Counted from the first letter of the stretch, positions 22,701 through 34,061 are shown. The stretch is DNA of 64,000 bases from Cyclina sinensis (GCA_012932295.1 JAAONU010000019.1:29675913-29739912), one strand, 5' to 3'. The notes: generated by a model from the letters alone, not told the origin. Numbers and translations: made by a program.

Positions 22701-25700
22701 TTGTTATTGGCCAGATTAAATTGCAAAGAATTAATTTAAGTGATATATAAAACCAGAATTATTATTGAAATCATCTTATTTTCCTTTCTTTCAGTGAACT
22801 GGCTTATGGAAAATGACTGGGAGGGTTTGTACTCTGCTCTTAGCTTTTTAGCTCGACTTTTTTTGAAAAAAAAAATCGAGTTATTGTCATAGTCATGGTG
22901 TCGTTGCCGTTGCCGTTCCCGTCCGAAAACTTTAACATTGATCATAATTTTTTTATTCCTTGATGGATTATCTTCATACTTGGACACAACAACCCTTTGG
23001 ACAAGACCTTCAAGATGACCATACTAAACTTGACCTTGACTCTTAAATGACCTTCATATTCAAGGTCAAAATATTGAATTTTGCTAAAATTGGCCATAAC
23101 TTTATTATTAGTAGGTGGTTTCTCTTAATTCTTGGACACAACAACAATTTGGAGAAGACCTTCAAGCTGACCAGACTAAACTTGACCTTGACTCATAAAT
23201 GACCTTCACCTTCAAGGTCAAATTATTGAATTTTGCTAAAATTGACCATAACATTAGTATTTATGGTTGGATTTGATTTATACTTGGACAAAACAACACT
23301 TATGACAAAACCGACATGTTGAATAACTCAGATTTGACCATGACCTTAAAATTACCTTGACCGTCAAGGTCAGATGATTGAATTTTGCTTAAATTGTCAT
23401 AACATTCTCATTTATTTATAGATTTAATTCAAACTTGGACTAAACAACAGTTGTGACAAATCCGACATTATGATTATTTCAAGTTTGACCTTGACCTTTA
23501 AATGACCTTGACGGTCAAGGTCAGATCATTGAATTTTGTTAAAACTGGCCATAATTATGAAATTTATGGTTGGATTGGAATCAGACTTAGACAAAACAAC
23601 ACTTTTTCGTTTCCATTTCAAAAATGTCATCGCATGACGTCTATTTTTGACCTACTAACCTACTTTCTGGTTTTGAGCAATGAAATTTGGACTGTGTGCA
23701 CAGTTTTTTATTTCGATTTCAAAAATGTCATGGCATGACCTATATTTTTGACCTACTGACCTACTTTTTGTCTTTAGAGCTATGGCAATGAAATTTGGAC
23801 CCTGTAAACAGTTTTTTCTTCTGATTTCAATAATGTCATAGCATGAGCTATATTTTTGACCTACTGACCTACTTTTTTGTTTTTTAGCTACAGAAATGAA
23901 ATTTGGACTGTGTGCACAGTTTTTCGTTTCAATTTCAGAAATGTCATAACATGACCTATATTTTTGACCAACTGACCTACTTTTTGTGTTTGGAGCTGTG
24001 GCAATGAAATTTGGACCTTGTGCACAGTTTTTCGTTTCGAATTCAGAAACATCATGGCATGACCTATATTTTTGACCTACTGACCTACTTTTTTGTTTTT
24101 TAGTTACACAATGAAATTTGGACTGTGTGCACAGTTTCTCGTTTAGAATTTAAAAATGTCATGGCATGAACCATATTTTTGACCTACTGACCTACTTTTT
24201 GTTTCTGGAGCTATGGCACTGAAATTTGGACCATGTATACAGTTTTTGTTCAGATTTCAAAAATGTCATAGCATGACCTATATTTTTGACCTACTGACCT
24301 TCTTTTTTGTTTTAAAGCTACGAATATGAAATTTGGACTATGTGCACAGTTTTTTGTTCCAGTTTCAAAAACGTCATAGCATGACCTATATTTTTGACCT
24401 ACTGACCTTTTTTGTTTTAAAGCTACGAATATGAAATTTGGACCATGTATACAGTTTTTGTTCAGATTTCAAAAATGTCATAGCATGACCTATATTTTTG
24501 ACCTACTGACCTACTTTTTTGTTTTTTAGCTACGGCAATGAAATTTGGACCATGTGCACAGTTTTTCGTTCCGATTTCAAAAATGTCATCGCATGACCTA
24601 TATTTTTGACCTACTGACCTACTTTTTGTTTTTGGAGCTATGGCAATGAAATTTGGACCATGTATACAGTTTTTGTTCAGATTTCAAAAATGTCATAGCA
24701 TGACCTATATTTTTGACCTACTGACCTACTTTTTTGTTTTAAAGCTACGAATATGAAATTTGGACTATGTGTACAGCTTTTCGTTCGGATTTCAAAAATG
24801 TCATCTCATGACCTATATTTTGACCTACTGACCTCCTTTTTGTTTTTGGAGCTGTGGCAATGAAATTGCATTGGTCCATTTCTGTGATATGCATCATTAC
24901 ATTCATAAAAAATTCTTTCATCTTTGAAATCAGGTTAGTGCTTTAGGGCCATTGACCTCTTGTTTATTAATACTTGGACAAAACATGGCTTATGACAAAA
25001 CCTACATGTTAAATTATTCAAGTATGACCTTAACGTTTAAATGACCTTTACAGTCAAATTTCTAATTATTGTATTTTGCTAAAATAGCCAAACTTCTGGT
25101 TTTATGGACGGATTTGATCTATACAGGGACAAAATAACACTGAGAATAAAAGAAACGTGTTAAACAATTCAAGCATTACCTTGACCTTTAAATGACCTTG
25201 ACATTACTTAACTTGGCTATATCTTTGTTGTTAATGGATGTAGTGTCTTCATGCTTGGACATAACTACTTTTTAGACAATACCTCCAGAGAAGGTTAAAC
25301 TGAACTTGACCTAGACCTTTAAGGTCAAATTTCTGAATGTTGCTAAAATTGGCGATAACTTTGTTATGTATAATTATATTTCCAAATGATGTTTCATTTG
25401 AAATCCCTTCACCACAATGTGCTTCCTCTGATGTGTTTGCCTTTGGAAATAGAAAAAAGTCGAGCGTGGCCCCCGCTTGCGGTGGCTCTTGTTGTTTGTT
25501 TGTTGTTTTTTTCTTTTTATTTGTATGTGTAAATATGCAAATAATATCATGCAGCATTTATTAAGGGAAGTGGCAAATGAGGAGGCAAGGCAGTGCCTCA
25601 CATACAAAACAAGTCAACTGAACAGTATATTCTAAAATCATCTGCAACTTACTGGTTTAAAAGTAAAAAAAGTCAGTAAAATAGTAGTTCTGTTTAATGT

Positions 25701-28700
25701 TTTATAGCTTAATCATCATGCTAAAACTGTGACCTTTTTCTGAACTTAATACCACGAAAAGTGGCATCAGAATCAACATGAATTTGAAATACATTGATTA
25801 ACCAGTTTAACATGTATGTTCATATACATGTGTTTAACTCACTTCAGTAAAAATACCATTAGATGATGGAAAGCCCTGTAATGCAAGTTTGGGACCAACA
25901 CTTAAAGAAGACATGAATAAAGTCAAGTCCTACAAGTTCCCACAGGCAGAAAGATACCTAGAAGGTAAATAGTAGAATATACAAAGTTTATGTTTAGAAC
26001 TTTCAAGTATGGAAATAAAAAAAACATTGTATTGTGCCATAGGTACAACTGTGTGCATTGCTACAAGAGTTATGACCCTTGACTTTAACCTTTGATCCTT
26101 ATTTAAGGAGTATTAAGCTTTTGTTTGGTGTATTCATTTCTGACTTTATCTAAAAGATTGTACACCATTTTCATTAATATATAAGCTTATTCCTTAGTTT
26201 TGACTTCCAGTGCAATGCTTGGAGGTTATTTTGAAAAAGAAAAATTGCTGATGACATCATGTGTGAAACAGGATTTCAGTATTTTTTAATGGTGATGTTT
26301 TTAATTTTTACATTCAAGAATTGTTCCCTCCATCCCTGCCTGATGAATCAAAGTTGCCAAAAGAACCAGTGTTTGTAACTGCAGCCTCGGCAAGCCACTA
26401 TACCGAGCTTATGGAGCTTGTCTACAATATATCAGCTGTCACAGAAAAATACAAGATGTCTAAACTCATTGTTTATGATTTGGGTTTATACAAGTACCAA
26501 GTAAAAGAGGTAAGGTTTGGCCCCAATCCCTCTCAGTGCCTTTGAAAATTTCTGATCAGGTAGTCTTAGCTATTTTTTTTAGCTCACCTGTCACGTAGTG
26601 ACAGAGTGAGCTTTTCTGATCACCTTTTGTCCGTCGTCCATCCGTCCGTCCACAATTAGTTTGTTAACACTCTAGTGGTCACATTTTTGCCTCAATTGTC
26701 ATGAAACTTGGTCAGGATGTTTGTCTCATTTATATCTCGGACGAGTTCGAACATGGGTTATCAGGGTTGGAAAACTAGGTCACAGAGCCCAAATATAGAA
26801 AAACTTTGTTAACACTCTAGAGGCTACTTTTTCAGTCCAAATTTCCTGGAAATGTGTCAGAAAGGTTCTATCAATGATTTGTAGCTCAAGTTCAAATATG
26901 GGTCATCTGGGTGCAAAAACTAGGTCACAAAGCTCAAAAATAGAAAAATCTTGTTAACACTCAGAGGTTACATTTTCAGCCCAAATAATCTGGAAATTTG
27001 TCAGAAAGGTTGCTTTGACGATTTCTAGGTCAGGTTCAAATATGGGTCATCTGGGTTCAAAAAATAGGTCACAGAGCCCAAAAATAGAAAAATCTTGTTA
27101 ACACTCTAGATGTTACATTTTTAGCCCAAATAATCTTGAAATTTGTCAGAAAGGTTTCCTTAAGGATTTCAAGATCAAATTTGAATATGGGTCATCTGGA
27201 GTCACAAACTAGGTCACAGAGCTCAAATATGGAAAAAAACTTGTTAACACTCTAGATGTAACATTTTAATTCCAAATAACCTGGAAAATTGTCAGAAAGC
27301 TTAATTCTATGGTTTCTAGCTCAAGTTTGAATATGGGTCATCTGGATTAGAAAACTAGGTCACAGAGCCAAAATATCGAAAAACTTTGTAAACACTCTAG
27401 AGGCTGCATTTTCAGTCCAAATATCCTTGAAATTTGTCAGAAAGGTTGTTTTATAGCTCAGGTTTGGAAATGGGTTATCTGGGGTCAAAAACTAGGTCAC
27501 AGAGCCTAAATATCGAAAAACCTTGTTAACACTCTGCAGGCTACTTTTTCAGTCCAAATACCCTGGAAACTTGTCAGAGAGATTGTTTCGATAATTTCTA
27601 GCTCAAGTTTGAATATGGGACATCTAGATAAAAAAAACTAGGTCATAGAGACCAAATATGGAAAAACCTTGTTAACACTCTAGAGGTAACATTTACAGTA
27701 CAAATAACCTTGAAATTTGTCAAAGAGATTGTTTCAATAATTTCTAGGTCAAGTTCCAATATTGGTCATCTGGGTTCAAAAACTAGGTCACAGAGCCCAA
27801 AAATAGAAAAATCTTGTTAACACTCTAGATGTTACATTTTTAGCCCAAATAATCTTGAAATTTGTCAGAAAGGTTTCCTTAAGGATTTCAAGATCAAATT
27901 TGAATATGGGTCATCTGGGGTCACAAACTAGGTCACAGAGCTCAAATATGGAAAAAAACTTGTTAACACTCTAGATGTAACATTTTAATTCCAAATAACC
28001 TGGAAAATTGTCAGAAAGCTTAATTCTATGGTTTCTAGCTCAAGTTTGAATATGGGTCATCTGGATTAGAAAACTAGGTCACAGAGCCAAAATATCGAAA
28101 AACTTTGTAAACACTCTAGAGGCTGCATTTTCAGTCCAAATATCCTTGAAATTTGTCAGAAAGGTTGTTTTATAGCTCAGGTTTGGATATGGGTTATCTG
28201 GGGTCAAAAACTAGGTCACAGAGCCTAAATATCGAAAAACCTTGTTAACACTCTGCAGGCTACTTTTTCAGTCCAAATATCCTGGAAACTTGTCAGAGAG
28301 ATTGTTTCGATAATTTCTAGCTCAAGTTTGAATATGGGACATCTAGATAAAAAAAACTAGGTCATAGAGACCAAATATGGAAAAACCTTGTTAACACTCA
28401 AGAGGTAACATTTTCAGTACAAATAACCTTGAAATTTGTCAGAGAGATTGTTTGATAATTTCTAGGTCAAGTTCGAATATGGGACATCCAGGTTAAAAAA
28501 CTAGGTCATAGAGCCCAAATATGGAAAAACCTTGTAAACACTCTAGAGGTAACATTTACAGTACAAATAACCTTGAAATTTGTCAAAGAGATTGTTTCAA
28601 TAATTTCTAGGTCAAGTTCCAATATTGGTCATCTGGGGTCAATTAACAAGGTCCGTACTACTTTCTTAAAAGCAGTCATACTCAGGTGAGCGATACAGGG

Positions 28701-30597
28701 CCATCATGGCCCTCTTGTTTATTTCTAAGATGTGTTCTAGTGATAGCTTTTTGCAAATTAGCTTCATTGTGTTATATGGTATTGTTTAATCATGATTAAA
28801 AGTCACTAGTATATCCCCTAAATTGCTCAATTTGTGAATATATCTCTTGCATCCTAAAATGTTTCTTAGTTCAGGACTAGCATATAAACCATAATAAGTC
28901 ATATAATACCAGATGTTTCTTAACATAAAACTAATCAAAACTCTGTTTTAAGAAATATGTGCTTAATTATCTGATTTTTGGATGTTTAATAAACATTAAT
29001 CATTTTAATGGTTTTACATAAATTTCACAGTCATCATACTTCTGAATAGATGTTTTTTTTCCAGACAGAAAGAGTCTGCAAATGTGAGGTCAGAAAATTT
29101 CCATTTTCTAAGTTACCAGAACATGTGAATTTGATGAAAGGATATGCCTGGAAACCAGTCATCATACAGGTAAACATACAAGGATTCTTCTTTGTTTAAA
29201 TGTACTGATTAGTGTTAAATACAGTAAAAACCCACCTTAGGACCACTCCAAAAATAGGGGCACTCCGCTACTACGGACAAATTCGTTAAGAACGGATACT
29301 TTTTGCACTGTGTTTTAATAGCAGTGGACTTCATTGTTACGGGCACTCCACTATTCGGGCATTACAGACATTTTTCAAAGTACAAACAAACTGGTTTACA
29401 TAGTAAAATGACCCACAGTTATGGCCAACGCCTGCTATCTTTTGTGACATTCATTTACAACACCTCCCGCCGCTTTACAGTAATAGCATAATGATTTATG
29501 TTAATTGAATGACGTTCATTTGTCTCTCACCGCAGATTCAGAGTAGATCAAGTGGGAACAGTTGTTAGTCACTTGCGGAGAAATTGCTAATTACTAGTTA
29601 GTTATCCAGGAAAACTGGTAAGGTTGACTGACCATCGAGATATAACCTAGATGTTGAAATTGGCATTAAACTACAAAAAAACAACAAAACTTGAGAAACT
29701 GAGTGTAGTGTCTTTTAGATCAGCAAGGCAGAAATCTATTCTTCATGTTGTTAATAAGGAAGATTCATTGATACTGCTTGCGATTTAAGATTGCAATCTG
29801 AAAAGTTGAGCATTGGATAAACAGTAGAGCATTTGTACATCTACTGTATACTAAAGGGTATATAAGAGTTGACGTATTTCAAGATGATCTAACCACAAGC
29901 ATGGTAGAGATTCACAATTAAGGACACCCTGCAATTAAGGCCACTTTCTGAAAGAACGATGACTGTCTTTAATAGAGGAGTTTTACTGTATTCACATAAT
30001 TATAAAAGTGTTATATAGAATTTCTAAAGCATTTATTGGTTTTTATTGCAGTTAGTGGCAAAAGATCATCCATTTGTGATATGGATGGATGCATCTGTAA
30101 GGTTTACCACAACAGATTTAGACAGTTGGTTTGAAAGGGCACGTAATCTTGGAGTAATGGCTGCAGCTGGATTTGCCCCGATTGCTATGAGAACCCACCC
30201 AAATACCTTCCTATTTCTCAAAGAACAAGCATGTACTTTCAAAGAAACAAATGAATTTGAAGCTACTTTTATATTAGTGTATGGTAACAAATTTGTTTCA
30301 GAATTTTTCCTGAAGCCATGGGTATCATGTGCTTTATCATTCGGTTGTGTAGTTCCAGACTATAACACTAAAAAGTATATTAACTGTGATCGTGGCAAAA
30401 AAAAAGTTTATTTTGATTGCCATCGCTTTGACCAGTCAGTATTAAGTATTTTACTGTATAGGTTATACCATGGAAACATAGAGCATCACAGGATGAAACA
30501 TACTTTCTACAGATTCTGCAAGGGTGCCGATGAACAATGGTACCTTCCACAGTTCATCAATGAACTTGTCATCAAATATCAAGAAGTATGCTTTTAG
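19696..30597 (+). CDS. Predicted type II membrane protein, DUF1647 / glycosyltransferase-like
   Basis: Exons 19696-19768, 22795-22824 (tentative), 25863-25964, 26319-26509, 29065-29169 and 30052-30597. All are GT-AG and phases agree; 348 aa with the tentative exon, 338 without. Residues 9-25 (FKILTGLLIPVCVVYFM) form one hydrophobic anchor after a short basic N terminus, so a Golgi/ER lumenal type II protein is likely. Two sequons (NAS, NIS) lie in the lumenal part. PVFVTAASASHYTEL and VIWMDASVRF resemble motifs I associate with the nematode/mollusc DUF1647 family, related in style to GT-A glycosyltransferases. No substrate can be assigned. A single stop at 30595-30597 follows VIKYQEVCF. Confidence 0.8.
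20088..20178. repeat. 46-bp direct duplication
   Basis: Two adjacent copies of a 46-bp unit containing TTTTTATCTCAGTTGAAAT, with about one mismatch, in intron 1 of the DUF1647-like gene. Confidence 0.85.
22072..22428 (-). mobile_element. LINE 3'-end remnant (C-terminal zinc-knuckle region of a non-LTR ORF2)
   Basis: 118-codon frame on the minus strand with KFRCGVAPIRLETGRYERL and the motif ICPLCN...EIHVLLKCPQY, a CxxC-H-C arrangement seen at the C terminus of ORF2 in many molluscan non-LTR retrotransposons. No reverse-transcriptase core precedes it, so the copy is 5' truncated. It lies antisense in intron 1 of the DUF1647-like gene. Confidence 0.78.
22795..22824 (+). CDS. DUF1647-like gene, tentative 30-nt microexon
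   Basis: Very strong acceptor (TTTTCCTTTCTTTCAG) precedes 10 codons reading NWLMENDWE, with possible donor GTTTGT. It is phase 1 at both ends, so including or skipping it keeps the frame. The donor is weak, and a repeat element begins 22 bp downstream. Real use needs transcript data. Confidence 0.4.
22846..25494 (+). mobile_element. 2.6-kb minisatellite-cored element with a second array nested inside
   Basis: Starts TAGCTCGAC with a hairpin (CTCGACTTTTTTT against AAAAAAATCGAG) and ends CCCGCTTGCGGTGGCTCTTG. The outer core is made of units of about 150 bp containing CCTTGACC and CAAGGTCA, on both sides (about 22925-23600 and 24966-25360). The middle is a different array, listed separately. 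No coding sequence. Confidence 0.75.
23600..24870 (+). repeat. 108-bp tandem array, about 11 copies
   Basis: Landmark GCATGACCTATATTTTTGAC recurs at about 23733, 23841, 23949, 24057, 24164, 24271, 24379, 24483, 24591, 24698 and 24805, a period of about 108 bp with little drift. It is followed at about 24940-24964 by GGGCCATTGACCTCTTGTTT, a terminus of its own, so this may be a separate element inserted in the outer one. Confidence 0.85.
25863..25964 (+). CDS. DUF1647-like gene, stem-region exon
   Basis: Encodes DDGKPCNASLGPTLKEDMNK and ends PQAERYLE. It holds one N-glycosylation sequon (NAS). Acceptor CCATTAG, donor GTAAAT, phase 1 to phase 1. Confidence 0.75.
26319..26509 (+). CDS. DUF1647-like gene, start of conserved domain
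   Basis: Encodes ELFPPSLPDESKLPKEPVFV, TAASASHYTELMELVYNIS and KLIVYDLGLYKYQVKE. The beta-strand-like PVFVTAAS and LIVYDLG fit the N-terminal half of a nucleotide-sugar-type Rossmann-like fold (inference). Acceptor TTCAAG, donor GTAAGG, ending phase 0. Confidence 0.85.
26579..28724 (+). mobile_element. 2.1-kb minisatellite-cored element with higher-order repeat
   Basis: Starts TAGCTCACCTGTCACGTAGT, a nested hairpin (CTGTCAC against GTGACAG), followed by GTCCGTCGTCCATCCGTCC. It ends GGGCCATCATGGCCCTCTTG. The core is a run of units of about 180 bp (landmark TTGTTAACACTCTAGA). It belongs to the same family type as 7037-8666, here in the opposite orientation, within an intron of the DUF1647-like gene. 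Confidence 0.85.
29065..29169 (+). CDS. DUF1647-like gene, penultimate exon
   Basis: Encodes TERVCKCEVRKFPFSKLPEH and ends GYAWKPVIIQ, with two closely spaced cysteines. Acceptor TTTTCCAG, donor GTAAAC, phase 0 on both sides. The AWKPVIIQ end leads into LVAKDHPFVIWMD of the last exon. Confidence 0.85.
29222..29988. mobile_element. pogo/Tigger-like MITE, TA target duplication
   Basis: Left end CAGTAAAAACCCACCTTAGG and right end (reverse complement) CAGTAAAACTCCTCTATTAA, flanked by TA on both sides (29220-29221, 29989-29990). CAGTAAAA termini with TA duplication fit the Tc1/mariner-pogo superfamily. The 767 bp contain no transposase. Confidence 0.75.
30052..30597 (+). CDS. DUF1647-like gene, terminal exon
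   Basis: 181 codons plus stop. VIWMDASVRF at the start is the motif-like core, a possible metal/donor-binding acidic residue (inference). Cysteines at CTFKE, CALSFGC, NCDRGK, FDCHRFDQS and RFCKG would form lumenal disulfides. Ends VIKYQEVCF then TAG. Confidence 0.88.
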   Translation, partial: LVAKDHPFVIWMDASVRFTTTDLDSWFERARNLGVMAAAGFAPIAMRTHPNTFLFLKEQACTFKETNEFEATFILVYGNKFVSEFFLKPWVSCALSFGCVVPDYNTKKYINCDRGKKKVYFDCHRFDQSVLSILLYRLYHGNIEHHRMKHTFYRFCKGADEQWYLPQFINELVIKYQEVCF

Positions 30598-31031
30598 ATA
30601 AAGTTCAAGAAATCATGGCAATAACGTTAACATAAATTTTCTCAAGCTTAAGAGGCTATAAAAAAAGCCTGCCAGCTTCTGTCATGCCTGACTGACCTGT
30701 CATTCTTGATTGTTTTTATGCCTCAATTGTCCAGCTTATATAGAAAGAATAGCCTGGGGTGAGTGCAAAAAAATGCTATCTGCTTCTGGCACATTAGAAC
30801 TTTTTCGCTTTCATCCTTCAAAATTCTGTCTGTACAGGTACATATATAAATTTTATTGACATTCTGTAGTATGACTACAAATGACTGTAGCTATGTAAAA
30901 TTATTGTCATAGCTATAACACTATTAACTGTATAGTAAGGAGATTTGAGGATTGTGAGGATTTGTACTTTAGGTAATCATTTGATTTGTGAATTGAGGCA
31001 CATTCTGTATTCAATAAGTACACCATATTTT

Positions 31032-31037
31032 AATAAA
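31032..31037 (+). terminator. Candidate polyadenylation signal of the DUF1647-like gene
   Basis: First AATAAA after the stop codon, about 435 bp into the 3' UTR. Other AT-rich hexamer variants exist, so the cleavage site is uncertain. Confidence 0.4.
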
Positions 31038-31424
31038 TCACAAGGAGTCTGTATGTGTCACACTGTGTGTTAGCATCTCACCGCCTGTAAGAAACTGACA
31101 GCATATTTGCATCTGACAGAAAGTAGCTGTCTTGTTAGCTTGACTGTTTGAAGAATATGTGGGATTGAGTAATTGGTGAAGGTCATATAAAACTTACTTG
31201 TTTTTACAAATTAATCTCCCCCTTTTTGGACTTACAGCAATATGCAGAATGTTAAGAAATAGTGTCCATCTCCACAGCCAATGAAGTTGTTTAAAGCTTT
31301 ATATACTTTTTTCAGGTTGTAAGTTTATGAATCAAAGTTCTATGATTAACATTAACAACACATTCAATGACTTTCCAATCTGATGTTTACTATCACATAA
31401 ATATACACTGTGAATAATATTGTT

Positions 31425-33400
31425 TTTATACCCCCTCCATTGGAAGAATAGCTAAGGGCATAAAGTATTGCACATGTCTTTCCATCTACGCATTTAAAGG
31501 AAAACCCTTACATAGATTTCGGTCGTATCATATGTGTCTTATGAAACTACAGGTCCTTTCAAAATTTGGCATGACACCTACAATTTTATCAGAGTTATGG
31601 TCCTTTTTTCAGACTCCACATTTCATTTAAAGGAAAACCCTGACAAGATTTCATTAAAATATTTCCTGTATAATTATACCCCCACCACCGGATGGGGGGG
31701 GGGGGGGGGGGGTGGGCTATAATGGATTCGCTTTGTTGCGTCCGTCCGTCCGTCTATCTCCATTATCGTGTCCGCTCTCTAAATCCTATACCAATTGAAG
31801 GATTTTCTTCAATCTTGGCTGAAATGTTCACCTCAACAAGGGGATGTGCAGAACCCATGTTCCCCATGTGTCAGCTCAAGGTCAAGGTCATAATTGAAGG
31901 TCAAATATCAAACAATCAAATATTAGACATTATGTCGTGTCCGCGCTGTAAGTCCTACACTAATTGAAAGATTTTCTTTAATCTTGGCTCAAATGTTCAC
32001 ATTAACAAGGGGATGTGCAGAACCCATGTTACCCTTTTGCTGGCTTAAGGTCAAGGTCACACTTGAAGGTCAAAAATTGACTTAGAAAATATTCTTAAAT
32101 TTTAACATGTATTTGAATATTTCTGAAACTAGAAAAAGTATTTGCTTGAAACTTAAAATATTTATGAAGTGTCACAATTAGGATATGCAGGTCAAGTTTC
32201 ATAACTCTGTATTGCATTTTGACAAAGTTATTCCCCTTTTTAAGTCTTCAGATTTACATACAATCAAATATCAGACAATATGTCGTGTCCGCTCTATAAA
32301 TCCTAACTAATGGAAGAAATTTCTTCAAACTTTACTCAAATGTTCAACTCAGCAAAGTTATGTGCAGAACCCATGTTACCTTTGTGCCGGCTTAAGGTCA
32401 AGGTCACACTTGAAGGTCAAAATTGACTTAGAAAATGTTCTTCAATTTTAACATGTACTTGAATATTTCTGAAACTAGCACAGGTATTTGCTTAAAACTT
32501 AAAAGATATATGAGGTATCACAAATAAGATATGCAGGTGAAGTTTCATAACTCTGTTATGCATTTTGATAAAGTTATGCCCCTTTTTAAGTCTTTTAATT
32601 TACTTACAATCAATACTAGACAATATGTCGTGTCCGCTCTGTAAATTCTATACTAATGGAAGGATTTTCTTCAAACTTGACTCAAAGGTTCTCCCCAACT
32701 GGGCAATGTGCAGAACCCATCTTACCTATGTGCCAGCTTAAGGTCAAGGCCACACTTGAAGGTCAAAAATTGACTTAGAAAATGTTCTGAAATTTTAACA
32801 TGTACTTGAATATTTCTAAAACTAGAACAAGTAAGCTCAGTATGCAAAGTTTTTCCACTCTTAATTACATTTTGACATAATTATGCTATTTTCTTAACTT
32901 CACTGCTTTTGTTTGTTTTAGTACATTGGGAAAATGAAAGGTTATTTGTAACTGTTTCCAACATGATTTGACAATATATATTTATACTATTACCTGTACA
33001 ATTTGTTTTTTTTTTCACCAGAGATAATTTCTTTTTATGTATATGTATTTGTGCCACTAAAGTTATTCCCTTAACCACCTTTCCATGTCGTCTTCTGTCA
33101 AGGACATTGGTGGGGGTATGAATCGCATTCAGCGATAGTTCTAGTTTTTATGTGTCTTATCAAACTATAGGTCCATTTTGAAATTTTATCAGAGTTATGG
33201 CCCTTTTTCAACTATATATTTTGTTTTTGTACATTTAAAGGATAACGCTTGCGTAGATTTCATTCATATTTTGCATGTGTTTGTGTGTCTTCTTATGACA
33301 CTTCAGGCTCCTTTCGAAATTGGGCATGACACCTCTTATTTCATTAGACTTATGATCCTTTTCAACTTAAGTTCTTAAAAAACCATATTTTTTCTTATGT
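31425..33400 (+). repeat. Dispersed repeat split by a Helitron-like insertion
   Basis: The left part (31425-31680) and right part (33143-33400) share phrases such as ATTTTATCAGAGTTATGG, CATTTAAAGGA and GGCATGACACCT. They look like units of one tandem-type repeat interrupted by the element at 31681-33142. Confidence 0.6.
31681..33142 (+). mobile_element. Helitron-like non-autonomous element with 347-bp units
   Basis: Starts at ACCCCCACCACCGGATGGGG next to a G-run (about 31694-31711). The 3' end is the hairpin ATCGCATTCAGCGAT followed by AGTTCTAG and then T, matching the Helitron rule of a short hairpin before CTRR. The inverted ends ACCCCCACCA and TGGTGGGGGT are also visible. The core has about three units of roughly 347 bp (landmark TGTCGTGTCCGC at about 31931, 32280 and 32626) containing AAGGTCAAGGTCA. 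No Rep/helicase coding seen. Confidence 0.7.
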
Positions 33401-34061
33401 AAAAGGGCTATGTTTTGCAGTAATCTGTTCTTTAAATATTTTTAACAGTAATACTGCTTTTGACATTTCACCAGTCCTGCCTCTTCTTACATTTCAATCA
33501 TCTGCTTATGATCTTCTGTCAACATTTGAGCATCAGATGGCATTTTTGTCCCATGGACACATTTTTAGTCCCATAGCATAATTTGAATACTGTAGTTGAG
33601 CATTGGCTGTCTTATGGACAGCTGTTGTTGAAATTTAAATGTTTATAAGAATATGTCTTTTCAGTTTATCTTTTTTGTATCCAGATGAAACATATTTCTG
33701 TTGAGCATTTAGTTAAAATGATTTTGAATGCTGTAATGTTTCTTTAAAATAGTTGCTGTTTTCATTATAGGGGTGTTGACTTTTGATTGTGAGAAATATT
33801 GTTTTCTACTACTATTTTTGGTTCTTGAAATTTTGCATTTATGATAAAATTTTATTGGTATAAGGTTCTTCTATGTATTTGTTCTGCCAGTAGAATTATC
33901 TTGTGTATTGCTTTAATAGATCATTTATATTTGTGAGATAATTTTTCTGTCATTAAACATTGTGCATTTAAGTTGTTAAATTATTTGCACCTGTGACAAT
34001 AATAATTGATAATAATGTTGAGATGTTTAATGATGAATAGTATTAATTTTACATTCCTTTT

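Noticed and set aside
23040..25360. Dense CAAGGTCA / AGGTCAAGGTCA motifs as nuclear-receptor response elements
   Set aside because: They recur because they are part of the minisatellite units in several repeat families. Number and spacing follow the repeat period, so regulatory use cannot be inferred from sequence.
31692..31967. Frame beginning with a poly-glycine run
   Set aside because: The glycines come from a G-run at the start of the Helitron-like element; the rest is repeat sequence with no protein family features.
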